Assembly (NCBI GenBank): GCA_018399635.1
Contig: JAGYOH010000019.1
Location: forward strand, 1 to 41,325
Reading direction: 5' to 3'
Length of the DNA: 41,325 bases
DNA from: Clostridia bacterium
GTDB lineage: Bacteria > Bacillota > Clostridia > Peptostreptococcales > Acidaminobacteraceae
Shown: piece by piece, positions 1-8,896 of the stretch
How the letters are laid out: each line of letters begins with the position of its first letter
How positions within the stretch are numbered: the stretch's first letter is position 1
Notes under the pieces: generated by a model
Seen by the model: only the letters and a program-made list of their open reading frames with translations
What the model was told of the DNA's origin: nothing
The model's database searches: none
Program-made: the position numbers and the translations under genes

Positions 1-43
1 GTTCGTGTCAACTGTTTATTTGATATTCGTGAAATTCTTTTGG

Positions 44-75
44 AAAAAATCGCCCTCCGTCAAGGAAAGGGCGAT
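44..75 (-). terminator. Rho-independent terminator after lysS
   Basis: Read on the minus strand, an 8-bp stem (ATCGCCCT/AGGGCGAT, positions 49-56 and 68-75) closes an 11-nt loop and is followed by six T residues. It lies 4 nt past the lysS stop and ends the greA-lysS transcript. Bases 1-43 show nothing recognisable. Confidence 0.85.
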
Positions 76-79
76 GGTC

Positions 80-1558
80 TCACTCAATGGGTTTCATGGT
101 GGGGAAGAGAATGATGTCTCTGATGGAGGTGGAATTGGTCAGCAGCATGATGACCCTGTCGATTCCGATGCCCAATCCGCCGGTGGGCGGCAGCCCTACT
201 TCCAGGGCGTTGAGGAAATCCTCATCCATGGGATGCGCCTCTTCATCGATGCCGTCATCCCGCCTTTTCGCCTGTTCAGTGAATCGCTCCCTCTGGTCGA
301 TGGGATCATTGAGCTCAGAAAAGGCATTGGCGATTTCCCAGGTGTTGGCAAAGGCTTCAAAGCGGTTGGTCACCTCCGGATCCTCCGGATTCCTTTTTGA
401 CAAGGGCGAGATGGCCACCGGATGGTGGGTCACGAAGGTGGGCTGGACAAGATGTTTTTCACAAAAGGTTTCAAAAACCTCGGCGACAATATGACCCCAC
501 GCCATATCCTTGTTGACTTCAACTCCCAGTTTCTCCGCCGCCGCCTTCGCCGCGGACAATTCTCTGACTTCATTGAAATTCACGCCGGTATACTGCAGGA
601 TGGCATCCACCATGGTGACCCTCCGCCAGGGTGGCGTAAAATCGAGTTCCACTCCCTGATAATTGACCACCGTGGTTCCCGTCGCCTTTTTAGCCATGTA
701 AGCCACCACGTTTTCAGTGAGCCACATGATGTACTCGTAGTCCTTGTAGGCCGCATACAGCTCCATGGCGGTATACTCGGGATTGTGCTTGATGGACATG
801 CCTTCATTCCTGAACATCTTGCCCATTTCATAAACCTTGTCAAAGCCACCCACGATCAACCGCTTCAAATAGAGTTCATTGGCGATTCTCATGTACATGT
901 CGATGTCCAGGGTGTTGTGATGGGTCACGAAGGGTCTGGCGGCCGCACCGCCGGCGATGGTGCTCAATATGGGGGTGTCCACCTCGAGGAATCCTTCCTG
1001 CTCGAGAAAATCCCTCATGGCGCTGACGATTTTGTTTCTAAGTAAAAAAGTCTTCTTTACTTCGGGATTGACGATCAGGTCCACATACCGCTGGCGGTAT
1101 CTCAGATCCTGATCCTTCAGGCCGTGAAATTTCTCAGGCAGGACCTGCAGGGACTTGGAAAGAAGTACGACCTCCGTTGCGCGGATGGAAATTTCTTCTT
1201 TCTTCGTCATGAAGACGATGCCCTTCACGCCCACGATATCACCGATATCATAATAGGAAGAAAAAATCTCGTATTCCTCCTGGCCGATCTCATCACCCCG
1301 CACATAGACCTGAATCCGGCCTTCAGAATCCAGGACATCGATGAAGGACGCCTTGCCCATGGCGCGTTTGGCCATGATTCTTCCGGCAACCGCTACCTCC
1401 TTCGATTCATACTCTTCAAAATTTTCGAGGATCTCAGCACTGAAGCTTGTTCTCTCGTATTTTTCAACCAGGAAAGGATCTCTTCCCATCTCTCTGAGCT
1501 GCTTCAGCTTTTCCCGTCTGATTTTCAATACTTCATTGAGATTCAGTTCTTCTGTCAT
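80..1558 (-). CDS. lysS: Lysyl-tRNA synthetase, class II
   Basis: Charges tRNA-Lys with lysine in the cytoplasm. The product of about 492 residues has the normal class II LysRS layout: an N-terminal OB-fold anticodon-binding domain (about 55-160, including the stretch [10 protein letters not shown]), then the catalytic core with motif 2 (FRNEGMS...[11 protein letters not shown]) and the C-terminal motif 3 region [13 protein letters not shown] chose the ATG at 1558 because a GGGGTGG ribosome site (1564-1570) stands 5 nt upstream; an in-frame GTG at 1567 would overlap that site. It is the last gene of a greA-lysS unit, 24 nt downstream of greA, and is followed by a strong terminator. The same pairing with greA and dusB is common in Clostridia. 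The assignment is secure. Confidence 0.97.
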   Translation of the reverse strand: MTEELNLNEVLKIRREKLKQLREMGRDPFLVEKYERTSFSAEILENFEEYESKEVAVAGRIMAKRAMGKASFIDVLDSEGRIQVYVRGDEIGQEEYEIFSSYYDIGDIVGVKGIVFMTKKEEISIRATEVVLLSKSLQVLPEKFHGLKDQDLRYRQRYVDLIVNPEVKKTFLLRNKIVSAMRDFLEQEGFLEVDTPILSTIAGGAAARPFVTHHNTLDIDMYMRIANELYLKRLIVGGFDKVYEMGKMFRNEGMSIKHNPEYTAMELYAAYKDYEYIMWLTENVVAYMAKKATGTTVVNYQGVELDFTPPWRRVTMVDAILQYTGVNFNEVRELSAAKAAAEKLGVEVNKDMAWGHIVAEVFETFCEKHLVQPTFVTHHPVAISPLSKRNPEDPEVTNRFEAFANTWEIANAFSELNDPIDQRERFTEQAKRRDDGIDEEAHPMDEDFLNALEVGLPPTGGLGIGIDRVIMLLTNSTSIRDIILFPTMKPIE

Positions 1559-1582
1559 TAGAGCCACCCCAATCTATTGAAC

Positions 1583-2059
1583 TTAGATAATGTTCACTAC
1601 TTTGTAACTGATGACGCCCGTGGGCACCGGTACCTCCACGACATCCCCCACCTTTTTGCCGATAAGGGCGCTCCCCAAGGGAGAGACGTTGGATATGCGG
1701 TTTTCATAAGGATCGGCCTCTGTTGATCCCACGATGGCGTAGGTTTCTTCTTCGTTGTATTCCACGTCTAGGACGATTACCTTGGAACCCACGTCGATCA
1801 CGCCCTTCCTGGTCGAGTTTTCAACGATGATCTTCGCATTCTTGACAATGGCTTCCAGTTTGAGAATCCGCGCTTCAATTTCAGCCTGCTCGTTTTTCGC
1901 CTCGTCGTATTCAGAATTCTCGCTGATATCTCCAAACTCTCTTGCCGCCTTGATTTTTTCAGCAATTTCCTGCCGTTTTTCAACCAATAGATAGTCCAAT
2001 TCTTTTTTGGCCTTTTCCAGGCCTTCTTTAGTAATCAGAACTTCTTTGTTTTCCATCAT
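1583..2059 (-). CDS. greA: Transcription elongation factor GreA
   Basis: Rescues backtracked RNA polymerase by stimulating cleavage of the 3' end of the nascent RNA. The 158-residue length is typical. The N-terminal half forms the coiled-coil hairpin (about 12-75) whose tip carries the acidic residues of GDISENSEYDEAK (Asp44, Glu47) that position the catalytic metal in the polymerase channel; the C-terminal half is the FKBP-like domain, with the family signature GSALIGKKVGD near 130. Tandem ATG codons follow AGGTGA, so the true start may be the second. A consensus promoter lies in the 3' end of dusB (2093-2121), so greA-lysS can be expressed independently of dusB. Confidence 0.96.
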   Translation of the reverse strand: MMENKEVLITKEGLEKAKKELDYLLVEKRQEIAEKIKAAREFGDISENSEYDEAKNEQAEIEARILKLEAIVKNAKIIVENSTRKGVIDVGSKVIVLDVEYNEEETYAIVGSTEADPYENRISNVSPLGSALIGKKVGDVVEVPVPTGVISYKVVNII

Positions 2060-2092
2060 TAATTCACCTACACCCCTTAAAGAATATGGATA

Positions 2093-2121
2093 ATTATATT
2101 TGACAACTTACCCAATGTCAA
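2093..2121 (-). promoter_or_regulatory. Consensus sigma-70/SigA promoter for greA-lysS
   Basis: TTGACA (2116-2121) and TATAAT (2093-2098) are separated by exactly 17 nt. Both hexamers are perfect. The -35 box is built from the last codons of dusB and sits just before its TAA stop. Transcription should begin near 2086, about 27 nt upstream of greA. Confidence 0.88.
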
Positions 2122-3070
2122 GGAGTTGCACCAGAGAGCGGTGCATCTCCTCGAAATTTCTCGAACGATTGATCTCATTGCGGACCAAGGCGGCATTTTT
2201 CATCCCTTTGATGTACCAGCTGATGTGCTTGCGCATCTCCACCATTCCCCGGTATTCACCCTTTTCTTCAACGATCAGGGCCATGTGGGTCATGATCACA
2301 TCGTAGATTTCCCGGCTTGTCGGTGGCGGCAGCATCTCCCCCGTGGCAAAATAGGTCACGATTTCCCGGATCAGCCAGGGGTTGCCCTGGGCGCCCCGGG
2401 CGATCATGATGCCGTCCACCCCGGAGAAGGCCTTTTTTTCCAAGGCCTCCTGAAGGGTGAAGATGTCCCCGTTCCCCACCACCGGTATTTTCAAAGCCTG
2501 CTTGACCGCCCTGATTTTTTCCCAATCCGCTTTTCCCGAGTACATCTGGTCCCGGGTACGGCCGTGAACGGTGATCATTTGAGCCCCCGCGGCTTCCATG
2601 CCTTTTGCAAAGCCCAGATAATCCGTCGTCTCGTCCCAGCCGGTTCTGATTTTGACCGTGACGGGCTTTTGAGAGACCTTCACCACCCGGTCGACGATGC
2701 TCTGGGCCCCGGGCAGGTCCGTCATCAGTTTTGACCCGTCGCCGTTCTTGACGATCTTCGGCGTCGGACATCCCATATTGATGTCGAGAACCTCATATTG
2801 AATTCTCTCCTGGAGGATCACTGCCGCCCTGGCCATGAAATCAGGATCGGATCCGAAAATCTGGACGCCGACGGGGTGTTCCTCTTCACCGATTGACAAG
2901 AGTTCATGGGAGCCCTTGTCACCGTAAACCAGACCCTTGGCACTGACCATCTCCGTAAAGGACATCTCCAGACCGAACTGCCGGCATATTTTTCGAAAAG
3001 CGCCGTCAGTGACCCCGGCCATGGGTCCTAGAAGCAGGTTGGAGGGAATCGATACCTTGCCGATCTTCAC
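2108..3070 (-). CDS. dusB: tRNA-dihydrouridine synthase, DusB type
   Basis: FMN- and NADPH-dependent reduction of uridines in the D-loop of tRNAs. The 320-residue protein has a TIM-barrel catalytic domain starting with LLGPMAGVTDGAFR (FMN loop, about 13-26), the catalytic cysteine in DINMGCPTPKIVKNG (Cys101), the Lys-containing VKIRTGW strand, and the VNGDI-type motif VVGNGDIF, followed by the C-terminal helical tRNA-binding domain. The start is GTG at 3070, with a ribosome site in the 3' end of coaX, whose stop lies 2 nt away, so the two genes are translationally coupled. DusB rather than DusA/C is inferred from Firmicutes context and overall similarity. Confidence 0.94.
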   Translation of the reverse strand: MKIGKVSIPSNLLLGPMAGVTDGAFRKICRQFGLEMSFTEMVSAKGLVYGDKGSHELLSIGEEEHPVGVQIFGSDPDFMARAAVILQERIQYEVLDINMGCPTPKIVKNGDGSKLMTDLPGAQSIVDRVVKVSQKPVTVKIRTGWDETTDYLGFAKGMEAAGAQMITVHGRTRDQMYSGKADWEKIRAVKQALKIPVVGNGDIFTLQEALEKKAFSGVDGIMIARGAQGNPWLIREIVTYFATGEMLPPPTSREIYDVIMTHMALIVEEKGEYRGMVEMRKHISWYIKGMKNAALVRNEINRSRNFEEMHRSLVQLLDIG

Positions 3071-3071
3071 C

Positions 3072-3851
3072 TTATTTCTCCTTCGGTTGATTCAAATCGT
3101 AAATGATTTTAAGCCCGTCGAGGGTCAAGAATTTATCCACCACTTGGATTTCCCTGCTTAAAGAGAAAATCAAGGAAGAAAGACCTCCCGTCGCCACGAC
3201 CTTGACGTCCTCCCGACCCATTTCTTCCTTGAACAAGGACACCATGTGATCCACCAGGCCCACCGTGCCGTTGATGATTCCCGACTGCATGCTTTCCGTT
3301 GTGGATTTTGCAATGATACTCCTGGGAATGGCCAGCTCGACCCTGGGCAGCTTGGCCGCCTTCTCGAAAAGCGCCTCGCTGGAGATTTTGATCCCCGGGG
3401 CGATGGCACCCCCGAGGTATTCCATTTTATCATTGATGGCGCAAAAGGTGGTCGCGGTGCCAAAGTCCACCACCACCAGAGGGCCGCCGTATTTTTTGAA
3501 GGCCGCCACACCGTTGACGATCCGGTCCGCCCCCACCTGTTTGGGGTTGTCGTACAGGATCTTCATCCCCGTCTTGATGCCGGGTCCCACCACCATGGCC
3601 TCCTTGCCGAAGTACTTCTGGACCATGTGCTGCATGGCATACATGATGGGGGGCACCACTGAAGAAATGATCAAATCCTTGATATCTTCAAAACTGAGAC
3701 GGTCATAGACCAACATCTGTCTCAAGAACATACCGAGTTCATCCGCAGTGATGTTGCGATCCGTCGACATCCGCCAGTTGGTGATCAACTCATCATTGCG
3801 ATAAACTCCAAAAACTATATTTGTATTCCCAATATCGATTGTCAGCAGCAT
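3072..3851 (-). CDS. coaX: Type III pantothenate kinase
   Basis: First step of coenzyme A synthesis: ATP-dependent phosphorylation of pantothenate. The 259 residues have the ASKHA-fold signatures of CoaX: the N-terminal phosphate loop DIGNTN (6-11), the GADRIVN motif around residue 107, and the VVDFGTATTF motif near 127 that provides the second phosphate/catalytic loop. Type III enzymes are not inhibited by CoA. The ATG at 3851 follows AAGGGTGATG. It is downstream of birA with a likely promoter of its own (3880-3908) and upstream of dusB. CoA supply is relevant to the neighbouring CoA-ester pathway, but coaX is in this position in most Firmicutes, so that is not evidence of a special link. 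Confidence 0.95.
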   Translation of the reverse strand: MLLTIDIGNTNIVFGVYRNDELITNWRMSTDRNITADELGMFLRQMLVYDRLSFEDIKDLIISSVVPPIMYAMQHMVQKYFGKEAMVVGPGIKTGMKILYDNPKQVGADRIVNGVAAFKKYGGPLVVVDFGTATTFCAINDKMEYLGGAIAPGIKISSEALFEKAAKLPRVELAIPRSIIAKSTTESMQSGIINGTVGLVDHMVSLFKEEMGREDVKVVATGGLSSLIFSLSREIQVVDKFLTLDGLKIIYDLNQPKEK

Positions 3852-3879
3852 GTCATCACCCTTCGATTCTCATTACCTA

Positions 3880-3908
3880 ATATTAACACCCTCATAGGGA
3901 AGTTTCAA
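3880..3908 (-). promoter_or_regulatory. Probable promoter for coaX-dusB
   Basis: TTGAAA (3903-3908), 17-nt spacer, TAATAT (3880-3885) in the 60-nt gap between birA and coaX. The -10 matches consensus at four of six positions. Placement fits a promoter about 29 nt upstream of coaX. Confidence 0.5.
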
Positions 3909-3911
3909 TCC

Positions 3912-4886
3912 TCATATATAGGAGTCGGTCCCTCTGATGGAAACCTCCCCCGAGGTCAGGGCCACGGCCCTTCCAGAGGGTTCCTTCACCCAGAATTGAC
4001 CCCTTTCATCGATGTTCAATCCCCGACAGGGCACCTTTTCACCATTTTTGACCACCATGATATCCTTGTTCACCACGGCTGATGACCGGTTCAGTTCATC
4101 GACGACGAAGGACAGGTCCTTTACCTCGATGAATCTCCGGTAGAGGGGGACGAAGGACTCCAGGATCCTCTGGACCAGCAGCAGCGGCTCCGGTGTCCCC
4201 CTGGCGATTTCCTCCAGGGCGATCACACGATTCTGGATCTCCGGAGGGTAGGCGCCCTGGTATAGATTGATGCCGAAGCCAATGACGAGCTTCTCGATTT
4301 GTTCAATCTCCGTCGTCATTTCAGTCAGGATGCCCACCAGTTTTCTTCCCCGGCAGACCAGGTCGTTGGGCCATTTGACGACCACGTCAGAAGCCCCGAA
4401 AGCCTTCAGGCCCCGAAGAATCCCCAGGGCCATGAGCTGGGTGAGCATCATGGCTTTTTCAGGGTGGATGGGGGGGTGAAGTTTCAGGGTCACATAAATC
4501 CCCTTGTCCCTCGGGGAAATCCACTCCCGCCCCAAACGACCTCTCCCCGCCGTCTGCTCTGATGCCACGACCAGGGTTCCCTCCCTTCCTTTGAGGGTCT
4601 TGGCCCAGGCATTGGTGGAATCGATGGTTGCATGGTAGTAGGCCTTGCTGATCACATCACTGACATTTTCCAGAATCAGTTTCAGTTCTTCCTGGTTCAA
4701 CAGCCTTTGTGACGAGGTCAGTCGGTAGCCACTGCCGGATTTCGTCTCAATCCCATAGCCCAGTTCTTTCAAGGCCTTGATCTGCTTCCAGACGGCGGTC
4801 CGGCTGACACCCAGGACCTCGCTGATAGCTTCACCCGAAAGTTCACCCTCGGCCTCCCTCAACAGTTTCAAAATTTCTTCTCTCAA
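3912..4886 (-). CDS. birA: Biotin--protein ligase with N-terminal HTH (BirA)
   Basis: Activates biotin as biotinyl-5'-AMP and attaches it to the carrier lysine of biotin enzymes; the N-terminal winged helix (about 1-60, ISEVLGVSRTAVWKQIKAL) can bind an operator. Catalytic motifs are present: GRGRLGR (114-120), which holds biotinyl-AMP, and KWPND (171-175). The C-terminal SH3-like domain follows to residue 324. The start is TTG at 4886, preceded by GAGGGGG. Its natural client sits just upstream: the MmdC carrier of the decarboxylase operon. A terminator hairpin separates mmdB from birA by only about 20 nt with no obvious promoter in between, so birA is probably expressed by read-through or from within mmdB. 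I did not find a BirA operator. Confidence 0.95.
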   Translation of the reverse strand: MREEILKLLREAEGELSGEAISEVLGVSRTAVWKQIKALKELGYGIETKSGSGYRLTSSQRLLNQEELKLILENVSDVISKAYYHATIDSTNAWAKTLKGREGTLVVASEQTAGRGRLGREWISPRDKGIYVTLKLHPPIHPEKAMMLTQLMALGILRGLKAFGASDVVVKWPNDLVCRGRKLVGILTEMTTEIEQIEKLVIGFGINLYQGAYPPEIQNRVIALEEIARGTPEPLLLVQRILESFVPLYRRFIEVKDLSFVVDELNRSSAVVNKDIMVVKNGEKVPCRGLNIDERGQFWVKEPSGRAVALTSGEVSIRGTDSYI

Positions 4887-4904
4887 AACTCAACCCCCTC
4901 AAAG

Positions 4905-4928
4905 AAAAAAAGAGCCTCAGCTCTTTTT
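4905..4928 (-). terminator. Terminator or attenuator between mmdB and birA
   Basis: On the minus strand a 9-bp stem (AAAAAGAGC/GCTCTTTTT, 4907-4915 and 4920-4928) with a 4-nt loop runs into a T tract. The mmdB stop codon is part of the stem base. It should end most transcripts of the mutase-decarboxylase operon and let a fraction continue into birA. Confidence 0.8.
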
Positions 4929-6078
4929 ATCCAAACAAGGACAACAGGACACCGGCTGATACCGCTGAACCGATTACACCGGCCACATTGGGTCCCATGG
5001 CATGCATCAACAAGAAATTGGAGGGATTCTCTTTTTGTCCTACGACCTGGGAAACCCGGGCCGCCATGGGAACTGCTGAAACCCCTGCCGAACCAATGAG
5101 GGGATTGATTTTCCCGCCACTGAGTTTGTTCATGATCTTGCCAAGCACCACCCCGGCTGCCGTTCCAAAACCGAAGGCCACGACGCCCAGAGCGATGATG
5201 GCGATGGTTTCAATCTGCAGGAATTTCTCCGCCGTGGCCGTCGCACCTACCGCCACCCCCAGCATGATGGTCACGATATTGATCAGCGCATTCTTGGCCG
5301 TATCTTCAAGTCTGGCCACCACGCCTGATTCCTTGAAGAGATTCCCCAGCATCAGCATCCCTACCAGGGTTGCCGCCGGAGGAACGATGAGGGAGACCAC
5401 CAGGGTCACCACGATGGGAAAGAGAATCTTTTCAAGTTTTGAAACGCTTCTCAGGGTATCCATTTTGATCATCCGCTCTTCCTTCGTCGTCAGGGCCTTC
5501 ATGATGGGTGGCTGGATGACGGGGACCAGGGCCATGTAGGAATAGGCGGCGACGGCAATGGGTCCTAGAAGTTCAGGCGCCAGCTTGGATGAAAGAAATA
5601 TCGCCGTCGGTCCGTCGGCGCCGCCGATGATGCCGATGGAGGCCGCCTGCTGGGCGGTGAAAAGCCCCGACAGGATCGCCCCGAAGAAGGTGATGTAGAT
5701 GCCGAACTGCGCCGCCGCACCCAGCAAAAGGGATTTCGGATTCGCAATCAAGGGGGCGAAGTCCGTCATGGCGCCGATCCCCAGAAAAATCAACGGTGGA
5801 AAAATCGCCAGCTTGTTCCCTTGGGAGATATAGTAGAACAATCCCCCGGGCTGCGCCATGGCACCGGTGCTGTCATAGACCGCCCCGTCCATCATGCCGG
5901 CCAGAGGCAGATTGGTCAGCAGCATGCCGAAGGCGATGGGAAGCAGCAAGAGCGGCTCATAGCCCTTCTTGATTGCCAGATAAATCAACACAGCAGAAAT
6001 GATAATCATCAGAACTTGCCCGATATCGATCGCTGAGAATCCTGTGCTGGAATAAAAGTTCGTAATTGCCTGTATCAC
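4927..6078 (-). CDS. mmdB: Na+-translocating methylmalonyl-CoA decarboxylase, beta subunit
   Basis: Integral membrane subunit that decarboxylates carboxybiotin and couples this to export of sodium ions. The 383 residues are strongly hydrophobic with about nine to eleven membrane spans, the standard size for the OadB/GcdB/MmdB family. The re-entrant motif [10 protein letters not shown] (152-161) contains the aspartate (Asp155) equivalent to the ion-binding Asp of oxaloacetate decarboxylase; the second conserved polar region is near [14 protein letters not shown], towards the C terminus. It starts with GTG at 6078 after AAAGGAGACG. The same subunit family serves oxaloacetate, glutaconyl-CoA and malonate decarboxylases; methylmalonyl-CoA is assigned from the adjacent mutase, epimerase and carboxyltransferase genes. 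Confidence 0.93.
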   Translation of the reverse strand: MIQAITNFYSSTGFSAIDIGQVLMIIISAVLIYLAIKKGYEPLLLLPIAFGMLLTNLPLAGMMDGAVYDSTGAMAQPGGLFYYISQGNKLAIFPPLIFLGIGAMTDFAPLIANPKSLLLGAAAQFGIYITFFGAILSGLFTAQQAASIGIIGGADGPTAIFLSSKLAPELLGPIAVAAYSYMALVPVIQPPIMKALTTKEERMIKMDTLRSVSKLEKILFPIVVTLVVSLIVPPAATLVGMLMLGNLFKESGVVARLEDTAKNALINIVTIMLGVAVGATATAEKFLQIETIAIIALGVVAFGFGTAAGVVLGKIMNKLSGGKINPLIGSAGVSAVPMAARVSQVVGQKENPSNFLLMHAMGPNVAGVIGSAVSAGVLLSLFG

Positions 6079-6105
6079 AAGATCGTCTCCTTTCTATGTG
6101 TGTGA

Positions 6106-6492
6106 TTATCCAATGACTACCAGGACATCCCCTGAATTGACGGAGGCTCCCTTGGCCGCATTGACGGAAATCACTTTCCCGTCCTGAGCCGCCATGATTT
6201 CATTTTCCATTTTCATCGCCTCTAGAATCAGCAGTACATCGCCGTTGGAAACCGTATCCCCTACTGCGACCTTCACATCAAGAACCGTACCGGGCATGGG
6301 GGCCGTCACGCTGCCTGAACCCGCTGGTGCCGCTGCCTGAGGGGCCGGAGCCGCCTTGGGGGCCGCTGCCTGGGGTGCCGGTGCCGCCTGGGGAGCCGGT
6401 GCCGCCGCTCTTGGCGCGCTTGGTGCTGAACCGACTTCTTCAACCTCTACTTCATAGGTGTTTCCATTCACCGTGATATTGTATTTTTTCAT
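6106..6492 (-). CDS. mmdC: Biotin carrier subunit of methylmalonyl-CoA decarboxylase
   Basis: Swinging-arm carrier that moves CO2 as carboxybiotin from the alpha subunit to the membrane beta subunit. The 128 residues consist of a short N-terminal segment (1-20), a flexible Ala/Pro/Gln linker (about 22-58) made of imperfect APAPQAA-type repeats, and a biotinyl domain (60-128) with the canonical EAMKMENE motif; Lys94 is the biotinylation site. Start ATG at 6492 with AGGAGG just upstream. BirA, encoded three positions downstream in the locus, is the expected modifying enzyme. The linker repeats are usual for the family and need not reflect anything unusual. Confidence 0.95.
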   Translation of the reverse strand: MKKYNITVNGNTYEVEVEEVGSAPSAPRAAAPAPQAAPAPQAAAPKAAPAPQAAAPAGSGSVTAPMPGTVLDVKVAVGDTVSNGDVLLILEAMKMENEIMAAQDGKVISVNAAKGASVNSGDVLVVIG

Positions 6493-6507
6493 GATAGCCT
6501 CCTATAT

Positions 6508-6906
6508 TTACATTCTCTTGAAAAACTGAGCGTTGATACCGGCTGATTTCCAGGCCGGTTGTTCCCCGGCGATTCGACGAATATTTTTCACGACAATCTG
6601 GTTCATGGGCTGTCCCGTGGCGGCGGCAAGGGCCGCCGTGATCACCGCCACCAGTTCTAGATCCTCGGTCACCGCCGCTTTCACCTCAGGCGCCTTCGCC
6701 TTGGGAGCCACCTTGACGGCTTCAGTTTTTTTATCGATTCCCGCCACCAGTCTGGACTGGATTTCGATGACGCCCCACAAAAGGATCAAGGCCAGAAAGG
6801 TGATTCCCATCCCCAGCAGGGCCACGTAGGTCGAAGCCAGGACTTTTTGTGAGAATTCCATTTGAACGATCAGGTCCGGATCTGCAAATCTTTCTAATAA
6901 AGTCAT
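6508..6906 (-). CDS. mmdD: Delta (OadG-type) subunit of the Na+-pumping decarboxylase
   Basis: Small assembly subunit that anchors the alpha subunit to the membrane pump. The 132-residue protein has a single strongly hydrophobic helix at about 24-47 and then a cytoplasmic tail. The tail includes a charged/Ala stretch and a conserved-looking segment ELVAVITAALAAATGQP (about 82-98) followed by a basic C terminus, as in OadG/MmdD proteins with an extended C-terminal domain. It lies between mmdA (18 nt) and mmdC (16 nt), each with its own Shine-Dalgarno site. Assignment rests on position, topology and tail pattern, because OadG-family sequences are poorly conserved. Confidence 0.88.
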   Translation of the reverse strand: MTLLERFADPDLIVQMEFSQKVLASTYVALLGMGITFLALILLWGVIEIQSRLVAGIDKKTEAVKVAPKAKAPEVKAAVTEDLELVAVITAALAAATGQPMNQIVVKNIRRIAGEQPAWKSAGINAQFFKRM

Positions 6907-6923
6907 GGTTTATCTCCTAACTT

Positions 6924-8471
6924 TTACAGAGGAATATTCCCGTGCTTTTTCGATGGACGTTCTTCTCTTTTCGACTCCAAGAGATTGAAGGCATCCACGA
7001 GTCGTTGCCGCGTGGTACTGGGCTCGATGACATCGTCGACGAATCCCCGCTCCGCCGCCTTGTAGGGCGTCGCGAATTCCGCCGTGTAGTCATCAATTTT
7101 CTTTTTCCTCATCTCCACCGGATCATCGGCTTCAGTAATCTCTTTTCTGAAAATGATATTGGCGGCACCCTGGGGGCCCATTACGGCGATTTCAGCCGTT
7201 GGCCAGGCCAGAACCAGGTCTGCGCCGAGGTCCTTGGAACACATGGCCAGATAGGCCCCGCCATAGGCCTTTCGCACGATCAGGGTCACCTTGGGCACTG
7301 TGGCTTCACTGTAGGCGTAGAGCATTTTCGCGCCATGGCGGATGATTCCGTCATATTCCTGGGTCACACCGGGCAAGAATCCCGGCACGTCCACGATATT
7401 GAGAAGCGGGATATTGAAGGCATCACAGGTTCTGATGAATCGTCCCGCCTTGTCCGACGCATTGACATCCAGGGTGCCGGCCAGCACCTTGGGCTGGTTG
7501 GCGACGATGCCCACGGTGGAGCCGTTGATTCGTGCGAATACCGTCAGGATGTTGGGGGCGAAATACTGCTGATACTCCATGAATTCCCCTTGATCCACCA
7601 GGTGACGGATGATGTCATGCATGTCATAGGGCTTGTTTGAATTGTCAGGAATGATATTGTCCAGTTCCTCTACGAGTCGGTTGATGTCATCGCCTGGATC
7701 GAACTGAGGCGGATCCTCCATGTTGTTGGAGGGCAGGTAATCCAGAAGTCTTCTGATTTCCTGGATGGTTTCCTCATCAGTGGGGGACATGAAGTGGGCC
7801 ACCCCGCTGGTGCGATTGTGGGTCATGGCCCCGCCGAGTTCTTCAGCGGTAACCTTTTCACCCGTTACCGTTTCAATGACCTGCGGCCCGGTGATGAACA
7901 TTTGAGAAGTCTTGTCCACCATGAAAACAAAATCCGTGATAGCTGGAGAATACACCGCACCACCCGCACAGGGTCCCATGATGGCGGTGATTTGAGGAAT
8001 CACCCCTGAGGCGATGGTGTTTCTGAAGAATATCTTTCCGTAACCTGAAAGGGCATCCACGGCTTCCTGAATCCTCGCGCCACCTGAATCATTGAGTCCC
8101 ACCACCGGGGCACCCACCTTCAAGGCATTGTCCAGCACCTTGACGATTTTATTGGCATGCATCTCTCCAAGAGAGCCGCCGATCACTGTAAAGTCCTGGG
8201 CATAGGCAAAAACCACCCGGCCATCCACCTGGCCGTAGCCGGTGATGACGCCTTCCGCCGGGGCCTCGACTTCTCCCATGCCGAAGTTGGTGGTCCGATG
8301 GGTGACAAAGGCATCGAGTTCGACGAAGGTTCCCTCGTCAAACAGGAGGGCGATCCGCTCTCTGGCCGTCAGCTTTCCCTTGTCATGCTGGCTCTTGATT
8401 CTTTTTTCGCCGCCGCCGGCGAAAATCTTTTCTTTTCGTTTTCTGAGATCTTCCAATTTGTTTACGGGCAT
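6924..8471 (-). CDS. mmdA: Methylmalonyl-CoA decarboxylase alpha subunit (carboxyltransferase)
   Basis: Transfers the carboxyl group of (S)-methylmalonyl-CoA to biotin on MmdC, releasing propionyl-CoA. The 515-residue length and sequence are those of the acyl-CoA carboxyltransferase family (PccB/MmdA/GcdA-like), with N- and C-terminal crotonase-like halves. Visible landmarks are the oxyanion-hole glycines in LNDSGGARIQEAVDAL and GPCAGGAVYSPAITDF (first half) and the second-half counterparts VDVPGFLPG and RKAYGGAYLAM. Start ATG at 8471 with TAGGAGG. A propionyl-CoA carboxylase beta chain would look almost the same; the decarboxylase role is inferred from the beta, delta and carrier genes directly downstream and the absence of a biotin carboxylase gene. 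Confidence 0.93.
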   Translation of the reverse strand: MPVNKLEDLRKRKEKIFAGGGEKRIKSQHDKGKLTARERIALLFDEGTFVELDAFVTHRTTNFGMGEVEAPAEGVITGYGQVDGRVVFAYAQDFTVIGGSLGEMHANKIVKVLDNALKVGAPVVGLNDSGGARIQEAVDALSGYGKIFFRNTIASGVIPQITAIMGPCAGGAVYSPAITDFVFMVDKTSQMFITGPQVIETVTGEKVTAEELGGAMTHNRTSGVAHFMSPTDEETIQEIRRLLDYLPSNNMEDPPQFDPGDDINRLVEELDNIIPDNSNKPYDMHDIIRHLVDQGEFMEYQQYFAPNILTVFARINGSTVGIVANQPKVLAGTLDVNASDKAGRFIRTCDAFNIPLLNIVDVPGFLPGVTQEYDGIIRHGAKMLYAYSEATVPKVTLIVRKAYGGAYLAMCSKDLGADLVLAWPTAEIAVMGPQGAANIIFRKEITEADDPVEMRKKKIDDYTAEFATPYKAAERGFVDDVIEPSTTRQRLVDAFNLLESKREERPSKKHGNIPL

Positions 8472-8483
8472 CTTTGAAACCTC

Positions 8484-8888
8484 CTAGTCTCTTTGAGTTA
8501 ATTCTACCAACACACGATTGGAACTCTTTGGATGTACGAAGGCGATCTGTGCTCCACCCGCACCGTATCTGGGTTTTTCATCAATCATTCGCATTCCCTT
8601 GGCTTTCAGCGCTTCAATGGCTTCTTCAATATCGTCCACCTTGAAGGCGATATGCTGAATCCCTTCTCCGTTCTTCTCGATGAATCGTGCAATAGGCCCT
8701 TCAGGGTCTGTGGATTCGAGCAGTTCAATTTCCGAATCTCCCACAGGCAGAAAAGCCACCTTGACCTTCTGCTCCTCAACGACTTCCGTTCCCGCCACTT
8801 CAAGTCCCAGCACCTCGGTGTAAAAACTCAAAGTTTCTTCCAGATTGTTCACGGCGATACCGACGTGATCGATTTTCAGTGTTTTCAT
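8484..8888 (-). CDS. mce: Methylmalonyl-CoA epimerase
   Basis: Interconverts (R)- and (S)-methylmalonyl-CoA, connecting the mutase product to the decarboxylase substrate. The 134-residue VOC-fold protein has two beta-alpha-beta-beta-beta modules. Metal-ligand positions typical of the family are visible: His in KIDHVGIAV (residue 5-11), Glu in IELLES, His in GIQHIAFKVDDIEEAI, and the terminal Glu in RVLVELTQ. Start ATG at 8888 after AGGAGG. It is placed between meaB (8 nt) and mmdA (12 nt), the order expected for a mutase-epimerase-decarboxylase operon. Confidence 0.96.
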   Translation of the reverse strand: MKTLKIDHVGIAVNNLEETLSFYTEVLGLEVAGTEVVEEQKVKVAFLPVGDSEIELLESTDPEGPIARFIEKNGEGIQHIAFKVDDIEEAIEALKAKGMRMIDEKPRYGAGGAQIAFVHPKSSNRVLVELTQRD

Positions 8889-8896
8889 TTTTCCTC

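Noticed and set aside
6310-6420. Repeat array in the GCC/GCC-rich stretch of mmdC
   Set aside because: It encodes the usual Ala/Pro-rich linker of biotin carrier subunits; the DNA repeats are imperfect and explained by the protein.
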